Assembly: GCF_003576645.1 (NCBI RefSeq)
Contig: NC_044929.1
Span: forward strand, 5,185,495-5,249,494
DNA from: Ipomoea triloba
Taxonomy: Eukaryota; Streptophyta; Magnoliopsida; Solanales; Convolvulaceae
DNA length: 64,000 nt
Direction of reading: 5' to 3'
Shown here piece after piece: positions 34,553 through 45,104 of this stretch. A program made the position numbers and the translations under genes. Under the pieces are notes generated by a model, which saw only the letters and a program-made list of their open reading frames with translations, ran no database searches and was not told where the DNA came from. Position 1 is the stretch's first letter, and the number at the start of each line of letters is the position of its first letter.

Positions 34553-37500
34553 CTAATCCTCGAGCATATCAGAAAGTTCTTCAATTTTATTTGCATCTCC
34601 ATGATCACACTTGAAAGTGACAAATTTTTGCATATTGTGACAATATTGAGGACATTTTATATTCTCTGGAACTTTGTCAGAATTAGATGGATATTCAAGA
34701 GCACAAGGGTGATGTTGTGGAGTACTGGTAGAACCAAACATCTCATGATGATGATCTTTGAATGCTTGGTCAAAGCCTCTGATTATTGCACTTTCCTTCC
34801 ATTTCTCGTACTCATTTATGACCGCCAACATCTTATCTCCTAGGTCATATAAGACTATCTTGTTCCCCTTGCATAGCAAAGCCCACCCATCAACTGCTAC
34901 TCCTTCAGTTTCATATGATAGCAAAAATTTTAGTCCTTTGACAATTTCGTCACTTTCTTCATCACCACAAGTCTCATATAAGAATTTGATCCTTGACAAA
35001 AACATGCTTTGAAGATTTATCCAAAACATAAATCTACCCACAATGTTGTTAAATGTCTCACAAATCTTGCCTTGACCAATCGCTGATATTACTTTTTCAT
35101 TGCTACCGACATAAGCCATTTTAACCGTCAGTTGCGGGTTAAAATGAATTTTTGTCAATATCTTGGATGCAAATGTTTTAACCCATGTAATGTCCTTTCC
35201 TCCAATAAAAAATATGTGCTCATTGGCATTAACCTGATAAATCATAATAAGTTGTTAGAGCAATAAAATAATAATCATTATCAGTGTAAAATATATATCA
35301 TATAAATTGATTATTTTATTTCTTGTTAAAATAATCACAGGTAATCAAAGTTAAGTAGTGTAATATTTAGTAATTTGCGGATGAATAGGAAGCTAAGGAA
35401 ACTGATACGATCCCACATCGGCTCCACAAGAGATTGTGGAGTGGTACTTAAGTTGGGGCCAAACCTCCACTCATGAGCTAGCTTTTGTGGTGGAGTTAGG
35501 GTCTTGGCTTGAGTGTCGTATCATTGGTGCTCTCGTTGAGAGGCCGGAGTGTGGTGGGAAAGGGCTACCTTGAAGAGGGTGCTTGATAAGGTTCAGAGGG
35601 AACCGGGAAGAGTCCAGAGTGAAGCCATCCACTCATCCGGTGCCGGCCTAGCGGAGGGGGCGACCTAGAAAAGGGCTACCTGGTGCCGAGATCTAGTCCG
35701 GAGTGTGAGCCGTCTAGAGTAAGCCGACGGATACGGCACTCAAGCCAAGACCCTAACTCCACCACAAAAGCTGATACGGCACTCAAGCCAAGACCCTAAC
35801 TCCACCACAAAAGCTAGCTCATGAGTGGAGGTTTGGCCCCAACTTAAGTACCACTCCACAATCTCTTGTGGAGCCGATGTGGGATCGTATCAGAAACTTA
35901 TTTCAAACTTTTGTTGGAATGGAAACAAGAAATAAGTTGGAATATAGCATAGAGAATCTGAATGGACTTACCCATTCCTTTGCTTCTTCGTTCAAGTTGT
36001 AGCTACTTGCTATTAGAAGCTTAGTGCACCAAGTTTTTTCCTTCCAATGATCTTCTTCCATTAGAGCTTTGAACACGATGTTTTCCATCTACCCACAAAA
36101 TTAAAGAAATATATAATACTTAAGCGCATAAAACTATTTTAAAAACTTACTATATATGACTTTGCTAGCTAGCTAGTAAACGTACCGAATTTACTATATC
36201 ACTCTCAATGCCATCACACCATTCTTTCAATTTACTGTCCATTTCCTTAGCAAAATCACTTATCTTCTCATCAATGTCAAACACTAAATGTCTAACAGAT
36301 AAAGTCATTTCCTTCACCATATTCTTGAACAAAGGAACTTTGCTATCTCTCTTAATAAATTCATTACTACCACCACCCTTTGTAATAAGATCTGTAATTC
36401 TCTTTAGTATCATGTGTGCTGCTATGCAGAGAAGCATCCTTCCTTGGTGATCCAGTAAAACAACGATAGGCCCACCCCCTATTTGAAAAGTTGGGAAGAA
36501 TTTCTTCTTTACAAATCTTGCAAATCTCGATGCTATAGATTTTTGTACATTTTTCAGGGTATAGAGTTTTATCTTGCTTGCTAATGTTCTATAAGTGTTT
36601 TCCATAGCAGCAGTATTCCATAAAGTGGGATCATCCACTATAGGAATCCATAAATGAGCTATCATTTGACTAATACAGCGGGATGCAATCATCATTGAAT
36701 AGTCAATGTCAAGGTGTGATGTTATAACCAATGCCAACTTTTTGTTCTCTAATGAGCGTAATCTTACCTGCAATAATCAAAATGGATGCAAATCTACGCT
36801 TGCTATCATGCATATCGCCATTAATTAAATTGTGAAATTTAAATTTAGGTCTATACCATTCTGCCTTTTGGATCAAATAAAGGTTTCTCTTTGTCAACAT
36901 CCTTAACATTAAATATTAATTTGAGAACATCCAGTTTAGTGGAAGGGGTTGGATTTTCATCCGAGAATGCACGCCACAATGCGTTGTAAGAATCCTCTTC
37001 TCTCTTCATTTCTGTATATATCAATAGAAGCAATAATTAAATTAATTATAATATATATTTGAAAAAATTACACTTTTCGTCCCTAAGTTATAGGATAATT
37101 GAAGAATTCGTCTCTAATATAATTATTGGTCATGCCCACTTTTTGCCTCTAAGTTATCATATATTGACGTTACACTTTTCGTCACTTTACTAACAAAATA
37201 TTAGAGATGAAATTTGCAACGTTACTATTGCTTAGGGACGAAAAAGTTAATAAAGGAACGAAAAGTGTAACACCAATGATAATTTAGCGGCGAAAAGTAA
37301 GCATAACCAATAATTAGAGATGAATAATTCTACAATTATCCTATAACTTAGCGATGAAAATACAAATTTGAATTCATTTAACCAACCAAGCATTGGGCGG
37401 CAATCAGAGAATATGTCTTTAACAATGGCGGTTAAACTGGATAGCTTTGATACTTCGTCCGTAAGCCACCTATAATAATACCAAACTCTATATTTAATAT

Positions 37501-39004
37501 CTTAATCAATATTTAACTAATATTTTGGATAAATGACACTTAGCTAGCTTGTATGTAATACGGAGTAATAACTCAGCCAAAACATATGCATATATATTAC
37601 ATAGACAAGTAACATGAGAATATGCACATATATAAATTTTATATTTGAAATGAAATCTTACTCTGAACCAATAATGCTCGGAAGGCAATTGAAATAGGAC
37701 GCACAAGTTAGGATACTTGTAAAGATCCAATAAGAAGCAAGCGGTATGACTGGTGAAGAATTATAAGAAGATGATTGTGCAAGCTCAACAATGGTGTTAG
37801 TAAGTCGTAAGACTGATTTGATAAAAAGGGAAATAGATCGTTGGATATGGGAGGGTGCCATAGCCAATAATGGAGTTTTACTTCCCTTGAGAGCTCGGAG
37901 GCGGAATTCTCCAAAGTTGATAGAGAAAGCAGCCATCATCATCAAAAGCTTGCCTTCCCACGGATATGCACACAACATCTTCATAAAATGCATTACAGTT
38001 GAGTGTGGATCATGGGCATTTTCTGAACACCTCAATGCTATCTGAATATATATACGAAACCAAATTTAAGCATGAAGACTATTAAATTGTTGAAATTCTA
38101 AAATTTAACATTAAAATTACATATATAGTATTACAAATTTATTTTAATTGCTTTAAAAAAAAAAAAAAGAATTACCTCAAATGAAAGCCGCTTTATTTGA
38201 TAGGAATGTTCTCTGTCTTTGATTTCCATCTCATTAGACATAGTGCTGTTCTCAGGTTCATTATCATCAGACTCATCCTCATCTTCATAAATGGCTTTTC
38301 CACCCATCTAAATTAAACCATATATATGTTATCCTATCAAAGATGAAAAAAAAAAAAAAAATACACAACAAATACCAATAACATGAAATTCATACATCAT
38401 CCAGCATGCGAACTGTGGAGTATGTAATATTTTTGTTGATTTATTTATGGGATTTAGACAACATTTAGATATATACACAACTTTACAAGCAACGTATGAG
38501 AACAATTATTTTCATTGAATCTATCAAAACATTCTTCAGAAATCTATATAAAACATAGCTACCAAGTTGTTACTCTATTCAATATAATTATTAATTACAT
38601 CAAATTTTAACTAGTTAGAAATCCATACAATATGTCAACTATCTAATATTTGTCGAAATATAAAACATTTGTATTCTATAAGTATAATATATATATTACT
38701 ATACACGGTGATCATGCTATTAATTAAATTATACAACAAAAATATATGTCACCCATAGCATAAAATTTCTAAACATATATTTTGTATATACTCATGGTTA
38801 CTTCTACCGGATCAAATATAAAATTCGATATAAATATAAAGAAATAGTAAATAGACAAACCATGATAAGAAAGAGAATCTTCTTCACAAAGTGGAGGGTA
38901 TAACTTGCTTTAAAATCTTTGCTAACTGGACCATGAGTATCCATAACTTCTTTCACGATAATACTGTCATTGATGTTTGAAGTTGTCAAAGGTTGGTATT
39001 CCAT
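34553..39004 (-). CDS. SEO: Sieve element occlusion protein, copy C
   Basis: This is a tandem paralogue of copy B with the same eight-exon structure: 39004-38861, 38307-38176, 38041-37662, 37469-37387, 37011-36857, 36767-36186, 36088-35972 and 35233-34553. They join to 757 codons plus stop. It starts MEYQPLTTSNIND and ends ...IEELSDMLED. N-terminal, thioredoxin-like and C-terminal SEO regions are all present. In the C-terminal cysteine motif this copy reads CPQYCHNMQKF...KCDH, so the second cysteine of CPxC is Tyr and the last CC/CY position is Asp. Copy B keeps the cysteine. Intron 7 has a 490-bp palindromic LTR-like insertion (35403-35892), which lengthens the intron but leaves both splice sites intact. 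A TATA-like box lies at about 39119-39129. The role is as for copy B, inferred from the family. Confidence 0.9.
35403..35892. mobile_element. Palindromic LTR-type insertion (inverted LTR pair)
   Basis: A 121-bp sequence starting TGATACGATCCCACATCGGC and ending TCGTATCA occupies 35403-35523. It is followed by TTGGTGCTCTCGTTGAGAG, the text that usually follows such LTRs. A second 121-bp copy differing at one base lies at 35772-35892 in inverted orientation. Its first 42 bp are also repeated in tandem just before it (35730-35771). Exact GAAAC duplications (35398-35402 and 35893-35897) flank the whole. Copy B shows the empty site (GGAAACTTATTTC). A 5-bp duplication and TG...CA ends indicate integrase-mediated insertion, yet the LTRs face each other instead of running in parallel. 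Confidence 0.85.
37064..37372. mobile_element. Foldback MITE in SEO copy C intron 4
   Basis: Orthologous by position to 28868-29164 in copy B. Its arms read AATTACACTTTTCGTCCCTA and, inverted at the right, TAACTTAGCGATGAAAATAC. The sequence between the arms ('CGTCACTTTACTAACAAAAT') is shared with copy B. This dates the insertion to before the tandem duplication. Confidence 0.65.
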
Positions 39005-41033
39005 TTTGAAGAAATATGGAGAGCAAAGAGAGGTATAGTAGCAAGATTAAGGGGAAAGAGAGCAAAGAAAATGCGGCGGCAGGTTTAATTTGTGAATCAA
39101 AATGTGTGGCTAACCTTCTATATATATAGCATAAAAAAATGCAATAGGATGAAGATCAGAAGAACAATTTCTTGCTTCAGTTGGGAGCAAATAAGTGGAA
39201 TCAATTTATTTGCTTTAACTTTAAACCATGCTTTATGCCTTTATATATATAGTATGGTGAGTATAGATACTAAATATAATTAATAAGTGCTATTAATTAG
39301 GAGAACAATGTGAATAAGCAAGCACTACTTTTGTAAATGCTAAGATAGGATATATGAAGTGTTTTTTTTTTTTTTTCTTAAACAAAGAGTCAATAATACG
39401 TCCTCCACTGATGCTCGAATCCACAATCTTCCATATAAGAGTATAACTTGATGTCACTAGACCATCAGGTCTTGACTTATCTCATATAATTTAATTATTC
39501 ATATTTGATATTTTAATATTCAACATATTGATGCCACCTAAAGGTGAATAAGAATCAGATTAAAATGTAAAATAATGGTCAAATTTGTCAAACATATATA
39601 AGATTATATATTGCTTGAATTTAAATAAGTAAGATTTTCCCATATAATAGTTAGAAAACTTGAAAGAGTTGGTTTAAATAAGAAATAAAACTGGTAAAAT
39701 GAGGTAGGTGTTATATATTAAAAACCTTAATTATGTAGTATTATGAAGTTTGGTTGAACTGAATGACTATAAGTTGTTGATTAATCAAACATTATGCCTA
39801 TATTGATAGATTAGGAGATACATGATATGACATATTGAGTTTATTAGAGCCAAGCTAGTCACAGGTTTGAGAATTGTTAGGCGGAGGCTACTAATGGGTG
39901 CCCAACTAAGAAAATGTGACCGTTGTCTATAAGGAAACAAAGCTGCTAACATCCTATATATAAATAGGATGAATATCAAATTAGAGCGACAATTCCTTGC
40001 TTCAGTTGTGAACAAATATGTAGAATCAATTTATTTACTTTAACTTTAAACCATGCTTTATATAAAGAATGGTGAGTATAGATACTCCGTACTAAATATA
40101 ATTAATAAGTATATATCATTTTTAACATTTAATATGATAATAAGGATAATAATATTTTACCTAGCCCTTCAAAAAGTAAAATAGTAAAATTAATACGATT
40201 TAAGAGAAAAATTAACAATATATATTAATTTGCACTTAATGCTCCATTCTTAAGTATTGCCCACCATTCCACGTCATGGATTACGTATTTCACTCCCAAG
40301 ATAAGAAAATAACAATGCATATATAATAGAAATTAAAGTAAATCAAGATTGTTCACAAAATCTTACGAAACAAGGTTTCTTTTGATTGCATGTGCGTGCA
40401 AAACACTCCAAATAATGTTAAAGAAGAGTGAAAAGAGAATGTGGCACTAAACTTGTATGTTACAGATTTACTTTGCACTGCATCATAATTTGTTAAGAGT
40501 GAATCAAGAAAGTGAGCAGAATTTGAAGAAAAAAAAAATATTCTTGCTTACTTTGCAATTTTTCAAACATAAAAGAGGGGAAAGATGAATGTGCACCACA
40601 TTTTCAAGTTATACCTGAAGAAGTAAAATTCAAACAAAGAGACAAACATTATAGTGTTCATTTAGATAACTAGGGAAACAACGTGAAAAAGATAGAATTA
40701 TTGTTTGTTTCTACTAATTAACATGCTACATCATCATCATCTAAGTGAGTTAATTTTTAAAATCGTGTTTGATTATTGTTATTTTTCAATTGTATCTATC
40801 AACTATTAATAGTCCTAATTGGCAAATAATTACAAAATACATCCAATATTGGTCATATATCATCTTAAATTTGTATTAAGAAAGCAAATATTTTCAATAT
40901 TTTTTTTATATACTAGATACAGATTTCTGTAAAGATACAACATGCTTACAAGAGTTTGGCACCCTAAATATATATTATTTATACACACACCTGAGGACAG
41001 GAATAAATTTATAAATTTCCTCTCATATATGCA
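39005..41033. other. Upstream region of SEO copy C and duplicated flank
   Basis: The first 300 bases match the copy B promoter. A SINE-like block lies at 39361-39476. From about 40000 to 40790 the sequence repeats the flank seen at 13360-13960 and 32380-33110. The remainder up to the 3' end of the J-protein gene is AT-rich with no gene. Confidence 0.5.
39361..39476 (-). mobile_element. SINE-like tRNA-derived retroposon
   Basis: A T17 run on the plus strand (oligo-A tail on the minus strand) precedes a block whose minus strand reads GATGGTCTAGTGACATC (A-box-like) and GGATTCGAGCATC (B-box-like). It differs in sequence from the 7651 family. Target duplications were not resolved. Confidence 0.5.
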
Positions 41034-43841
41034 CTATTTACTATGCCCCTTTGTCACACTTAGAAGGGCTTCTACCAGTTCAGTAATGTATAAACCAATA
41101 AGATACCAAGTAACACCTGCTAGAATGACTTGCAATCCAGAGCTATTGATGATATCCAATGCTAAAGAACCACCTAAATGCTCGTTTAGTCCTCTGGGTA
41201 TGGCTAGCTCTTCCCCGCCCCCGGGAATCTGTAACCACACTGTAACTGCTCCAATAGTACCCGTTACTACAGGAATAGCCATGCTCCAAGGCCTACTTCC
41301 ATCATGCTTCTTGGCCAAGGAATCCTGCTCAGATGTTTCCTTGTGTTTCTTAGAACGAGACACCTGTGGTGAGGGTTTATTGCCCGGTGTGTTCATCTTT
41401 GTTGGCTCTGGCAGCACAAGGTTTGATGGAATCCAATATTCGTCGCTATAAATGTGAGTGGCGCTTATAGTCAGCTTTCCTTGCTTCCTAGCTGCAGCCG
41501 CCGCTTTTAGCTTCTCAATGTTGGGCTCATTTGGCTTCTCCCCGATTAGTACTAGGCTTTGCTGAAGTTGAGTGATTCCAGAACGGGGCAATTGCCAGTA
41601 TAGCCAGTTTGACATTGCTCTGATTGCTTGAATGGCAGAGTTTTGAGCATCTCTTTCTTCATCCGAGACCTGAAATTGAAGATCACGGACTAATCACTAA
41701 TATACTAAAATGCCAACATACTAAAATTAAAAGTAGGGGAATTTATACTACATTGGAATGTGCTTTAGAAGATTTATTAGTGTTGGCATCATGAAATCTA
41801 GCCTGGAACTTCTCCAGATCGTCAAAGATACTTGATGTGCGAGCACCAACTGTATTTCCTGCTCCAATTCTAACATTGCCCCGTGGTTTCTTGGACATTA
41901 GGAACTCGAGTGCTGCCAAGTCTGACCTCTCCACAACCCTTTTAAAAATAAATTCTGGTTTAGGAAACATTACACATAAAATAGTAATTGTGTGTGCACA
42001 TTGAAATACAAAAACGCTTACTCATCATTAGAAACCACAGTTTTTAGCCTATTATAAAACCGCAAAAGAACACAAGTCAAAGGTTAAACACTAAGCAGGA
42101 CCTAGAATCTCAAACTCTAAACTAATTTCGTGATGTAAAGCTAAGTTGAGGGCAATCTTACGATATGCAATCAACCGGGCATGCGCCCATGGCTTCTTGA
42201 ATTTTGTACTCGGGATCAGCCCATTGTGCAACAACTCTGGCTCGTCCATAAACAGATTCAACCGCAAATGTCTTCTCAGCAAATAAAGCACATTTCAGGC
42301 AGCCTACACACCTCACTTCATCAACAATTACAGCTCTATTTTCACTCTCTGGACCAACCCATGCAGAGTATATTGGCTTGCCTGTGTAGCCTCGTAAATC
42401 TGCAAATTTTGATTGCTCCTGCATTTTTCAAGTACACACAACTAAGCTGAAAGCAGGCATCATGCAAGAATGAGGTGAAATATATATTCACAAAAGCAGA
42501 CTTTGATATTGAATGATGAGTTCCATGAATTCTCCCTTCTTGAGCATAGTCATTTTTTAAACTACTGCAGTTAGTGCAGTCAATATAGACTAATGAAATT
42601 GGCAATCATTATACCATGGACCCTGGTTCGCCTTACAAGATGGACCATTGGCATCAAGGTTAATTTTTAGTATATTGAATGCTCATTTTGTATATATACT
42701 GAAGTTCATTTTTAGGTATACGATCAAAAAATGAACTTTCAATACACTAAAAAAGAGCATTCAGTCTATTAAAAATGAACTTTTATCTCTAGTCCACATT
42801 GCAGACCATGGTCCATAGTATAATTTACCTGAAACAATTGTTATACCAGGGTCCACCTATGTAAGACTCTAGTCCAAAAGTAGATTCAGATCATGTGTCT
42901 ACTACAATTTACATATTATTTATATGTGATTAACATATTATATGCATAGTTAAATACAAACATATAAGGGCCGGTTTTTTTATTTGAGTGGTCCTGTGCT
43001 AGTAAATAAGTGAGGCTCTATCAAAGTATAAATAAACTGCGAATTGAAAAAAAGTGATTCGCGTGAATATTAAGGAGTAGAATTTCTTTTTGAATAATAC
43101 GTAGTAGAATTTAGATCAGTCATGAAAACCTAATTTTGTATCAATATAATCACAAATACATATACTAACTATTGGGGCAGAACTAGAGACCCCAAAATTT
43201 TGGGGCCCTGTGGTTGTCTTGCACGCCCTAAAATCCGGCCGTGAAACATATAATTTGAATGTGATTTTGGACCGGGTACAACTATCTGTGGTATAATTTG
43301 CCAATATATAGTAAATATACAGTATAGAGATGAAAATTTTGGTAAAAGTAACTCACCAAAGAGTTCAATACTTCAATAAGTTAAATAATTTGGAATTGGG
43401 AAATCAAAACAGAACTAGCGACTAAGGGAAACAAATTGCTAAGCAGTTTCCATAAAAGGAAATTAGGGCTAGGAAAGAGCGATCGACCTTATCGTACACG
43501 AAACGGGAGTTCGGGTCAGACAGAACAGCATAGGCTTCGTTGAGTACGATGGCCATGTCGTGACCCGGCGGGCCAGCGATGTCCGGGTGGCACCGCTTCT
43601 GTAAAGCTCTGTAGGCCAGCTTGATCTGCGCCTGATCGGAGGAGCTATCGATGCCCAGAAGATCGTAGAGGTCAAGATCCCCAAGGGAAGAAGAAGAAGA
43701 AGAAGAAGCAGCTTTGCAGGAGAGTGATTTCCAATTCAATGGATTTGGGAATGGAAATCTTTGGGTGTTTGGGAATGTGGAGGGGAAGATTAGACTGCTC
43801 CTCCGTATAGGAAGAGCTGAAGTTGGTGAAAGCATTTGCAT
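41034..43841 (-). CDS. DJC76: Chloroplast-type J-domain protein with [4Fe-4S] ferredoxin domain
   Basis: Four exons fit: 43841-43488, 42418-42162, 41938-41749 and 41669-41034, giving about 478 aa. The exon 3 donor is GTATAA after 41749 or GTAGTA after 41752; both keep frame. The N-terminus is Ser/Arg-rich without acidic residues, like a plastid transit peptide. The J domain follows (YDLLGIDSSSDQAQIKLAYR, with the HPD motif in KRCHPDIAG). Exon 2 encodes a ferredoxin domain with CVGCLKC and a distal CPVDC that could hold one [4Fe-4S] cluster. The C-terminus has two hydrophobic segments (SMAIPVVTGTIGAVTVWLQI and LQVILAGVTWYLIGLYI), suggesting membrane anchoring. Length and order match Arabidopsis DJC76 (At5g23240) as remembered. 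An upstream in-frame ATG at 43925 is possible but adds atypical residues. Intron 1 is packed with MITEs. Confidence 0.86.
42608..42824. mobile_element. Foldback MITE (TATACCATGGACC family) in DJC76 intron 1
   Basis: The left end ATTATACCATGGACCCTGGT and the inverted right end ATTATACTATGGACCATGGT pair imperfectly. Inner arms also pair (TTGAATGCTCATTTT against AAAGAGCATTCAG, AAGTTCATTTTT against AAAAATGAACTT). No coding sequence and no certain target duplication. Confidence 0.6.
42838..43299. mobile_element. Second related MITE, interrupted by a hAT/Mutator-type MITE
   Basis: The left end TTGTTATACCAGGGTCCACC resembles the preceding element. The presumed right end, inverted, reads AAATTATACCACAGATAG with TACCCGGTCCAA. 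The middle is split by the element at 42967-43243. Boundaries are approximate. Confidence 0.35.
42967..43243. mobile_element. Short MITE with 9-bp flanking duplication
   Basis: The left end AAGGGCCGGTTTT and the inverted right end CACGGCCGGATTTT form terminal repeats. Exact AAACATATA occurs at 42958-42966 and 43244-43252. The GGCCGG-type ends resemble the hAT MITE at 4940, whereas a 9-bp duplication would favour Mutator; an extra chance A could make an 8-bp hAT duplication look like nine. It is 277 bp and non-coding. Confidence 0.7.
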
Positions 43842-44843
43842 TTTGCAGTGAGAAAGGGAGAAAAGTGAAAAGTGTATGTGAGATGCATGTCCATATGATA
43901 TGGGCAAACAGATATTTCTATGCATTTCTATATTTCTGACACGTCACTTGGATATGGAAGATTGGAAGCTAGGCAGATATTTTACACTTTTTTTTTTTTG
44001 AAACAGCAGATATTTTACACTTGGAAGTCAAAGTACACCATTTTTATTTTGGTTCAACTCTATTTTAGGATTTTTAGAGCAACCTCATCAATGAATTTCG
44101 AGGTGATTTTTTCAGAAACAAAAATTAAGAGTGATTTTTTCAGAAACAAAAACTGGGAATGGTTTTTCTTTTAACTGATGCGAGATGAAATTTTTAGGTG
44201 ATTTTTTTTTCCTTGCAAATTAAATAATTTAAGGGCAGTTGTCCTCACGGCTCCCATTGTGTATCCGGTCTTAACGAGTATTATTGATTTAATCATGATT
44301 TCACCCATCAAAGTGAGAGGGGAAGAAAATCAGGGATTCAGAATGCCAAAGCTCATACAGATATAGAAAATAAGGATAAAGTTTGAACCAAATAATGACA
44401 TACTTCATGAATTTCTTTACATTAAGGCGTCTTATACATTGTTTATCATGGATAGTATAAGAAGAAATGAAAGCTATGACCCAAATCCACAGATTCTTAG
44501 TGTGTATCACACTTCAATGCTTGAGTTCATTACCAAAGCATAACTCTGAATCTCCACTTTACCTTAACAGAAACCCAAAATGAAAATCAAATCACAAAAC
44601 GTATACGGAGTAATTTTTATTACCAAGAGTTAAGTTGGTTTGGACCCATCATTTTAACAAGATTTGAAAGGTCAGATAATTGATTTCGCAAGAAGGTTAT
44701 TATACAATCATATGGATAGTAATGCAAATGAGACAGACGAATCATAAAATTTAAGTTCCATCTCACCACTATAGCTATACACTGGGAAAAGAATAATCAT
44801 AACAATTGCCTGATAATCTGATATACTCACAGATTTTGAAGTT
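43842..44843. other. Upstream region of DJC76 and spacer to the TIM9-like fragment
   Basis: Bases near 43842-43925 form the likely 5' leader and promoter of the J-protein gene. The rest is AT-rich, with short repeats such as GTGATTTTTTCAGAAACAAAA twice at 44102-44152. No gene is supported. Confidence 0.4.
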
Positions 44844-45104
44844 TTAATCAAGGTTGGGGTGCTTGCTAATTGTTTCTTCAGCATTAAAAACACCAAGCCT
44901 TCTCAATTGGAACTCTAGCATTTTTTGACCAATCATGCTCTGCAAACACAGATAAAGAATGCAGACCTTTTTTTCTACACATACACACATACAGAGAAAG
45001 AGAAAGAACCTGTCATGGATTTGGAGTTGGTCAATCATGGCGGACATACGAATCTTATCTTCCTCGGGAAGGTTGTCCATGTCGCCAGTCATGCTCTTGT
45101 CCAT
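44844..45104 (-). pseudogene. TIM9-derived fragment with foreign C-terminus
   Basis: Exon 1 (45104-45010) encodes MDKSMTGDMDNLPEEDKIRM and then SAMIDQLQIHD. This is close to the N-terminus of TIM9, the small intermembrane-space chaperone of the mitochondrial TIM9-TIM10 complex. The next exon should read on into the twin CX3C motifs. Instead, after an intron with acceptor GCAGAG, the open frame (44937-44844) gives SMIGQKMLEFQLRRLGVFNA and ends ...ISKHPNLD, with no cysteine. The predicted 62-aa product lacks everything needed for chaperone function. Other minus-strand exon-like pieces with good splice signals lie upstream (45427-45373 VSSILGPTKFPALKVNK and 46003-45953 IHQLVRFPKTPTLERVK). They could belong to the same transcript and were not identified. 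The best reading is an exon captured or left over from a TIM9 gene. Confidence 0.5.

Noticed and set aside
35403..35892. Interpretation as an ordinary foldback DNA transposon
   Set aside because: The 5-bp duplication, TG...CA ends and primer-site-like interior fit an LTR origin better, though a DNA transposon cannot be fully excluded.
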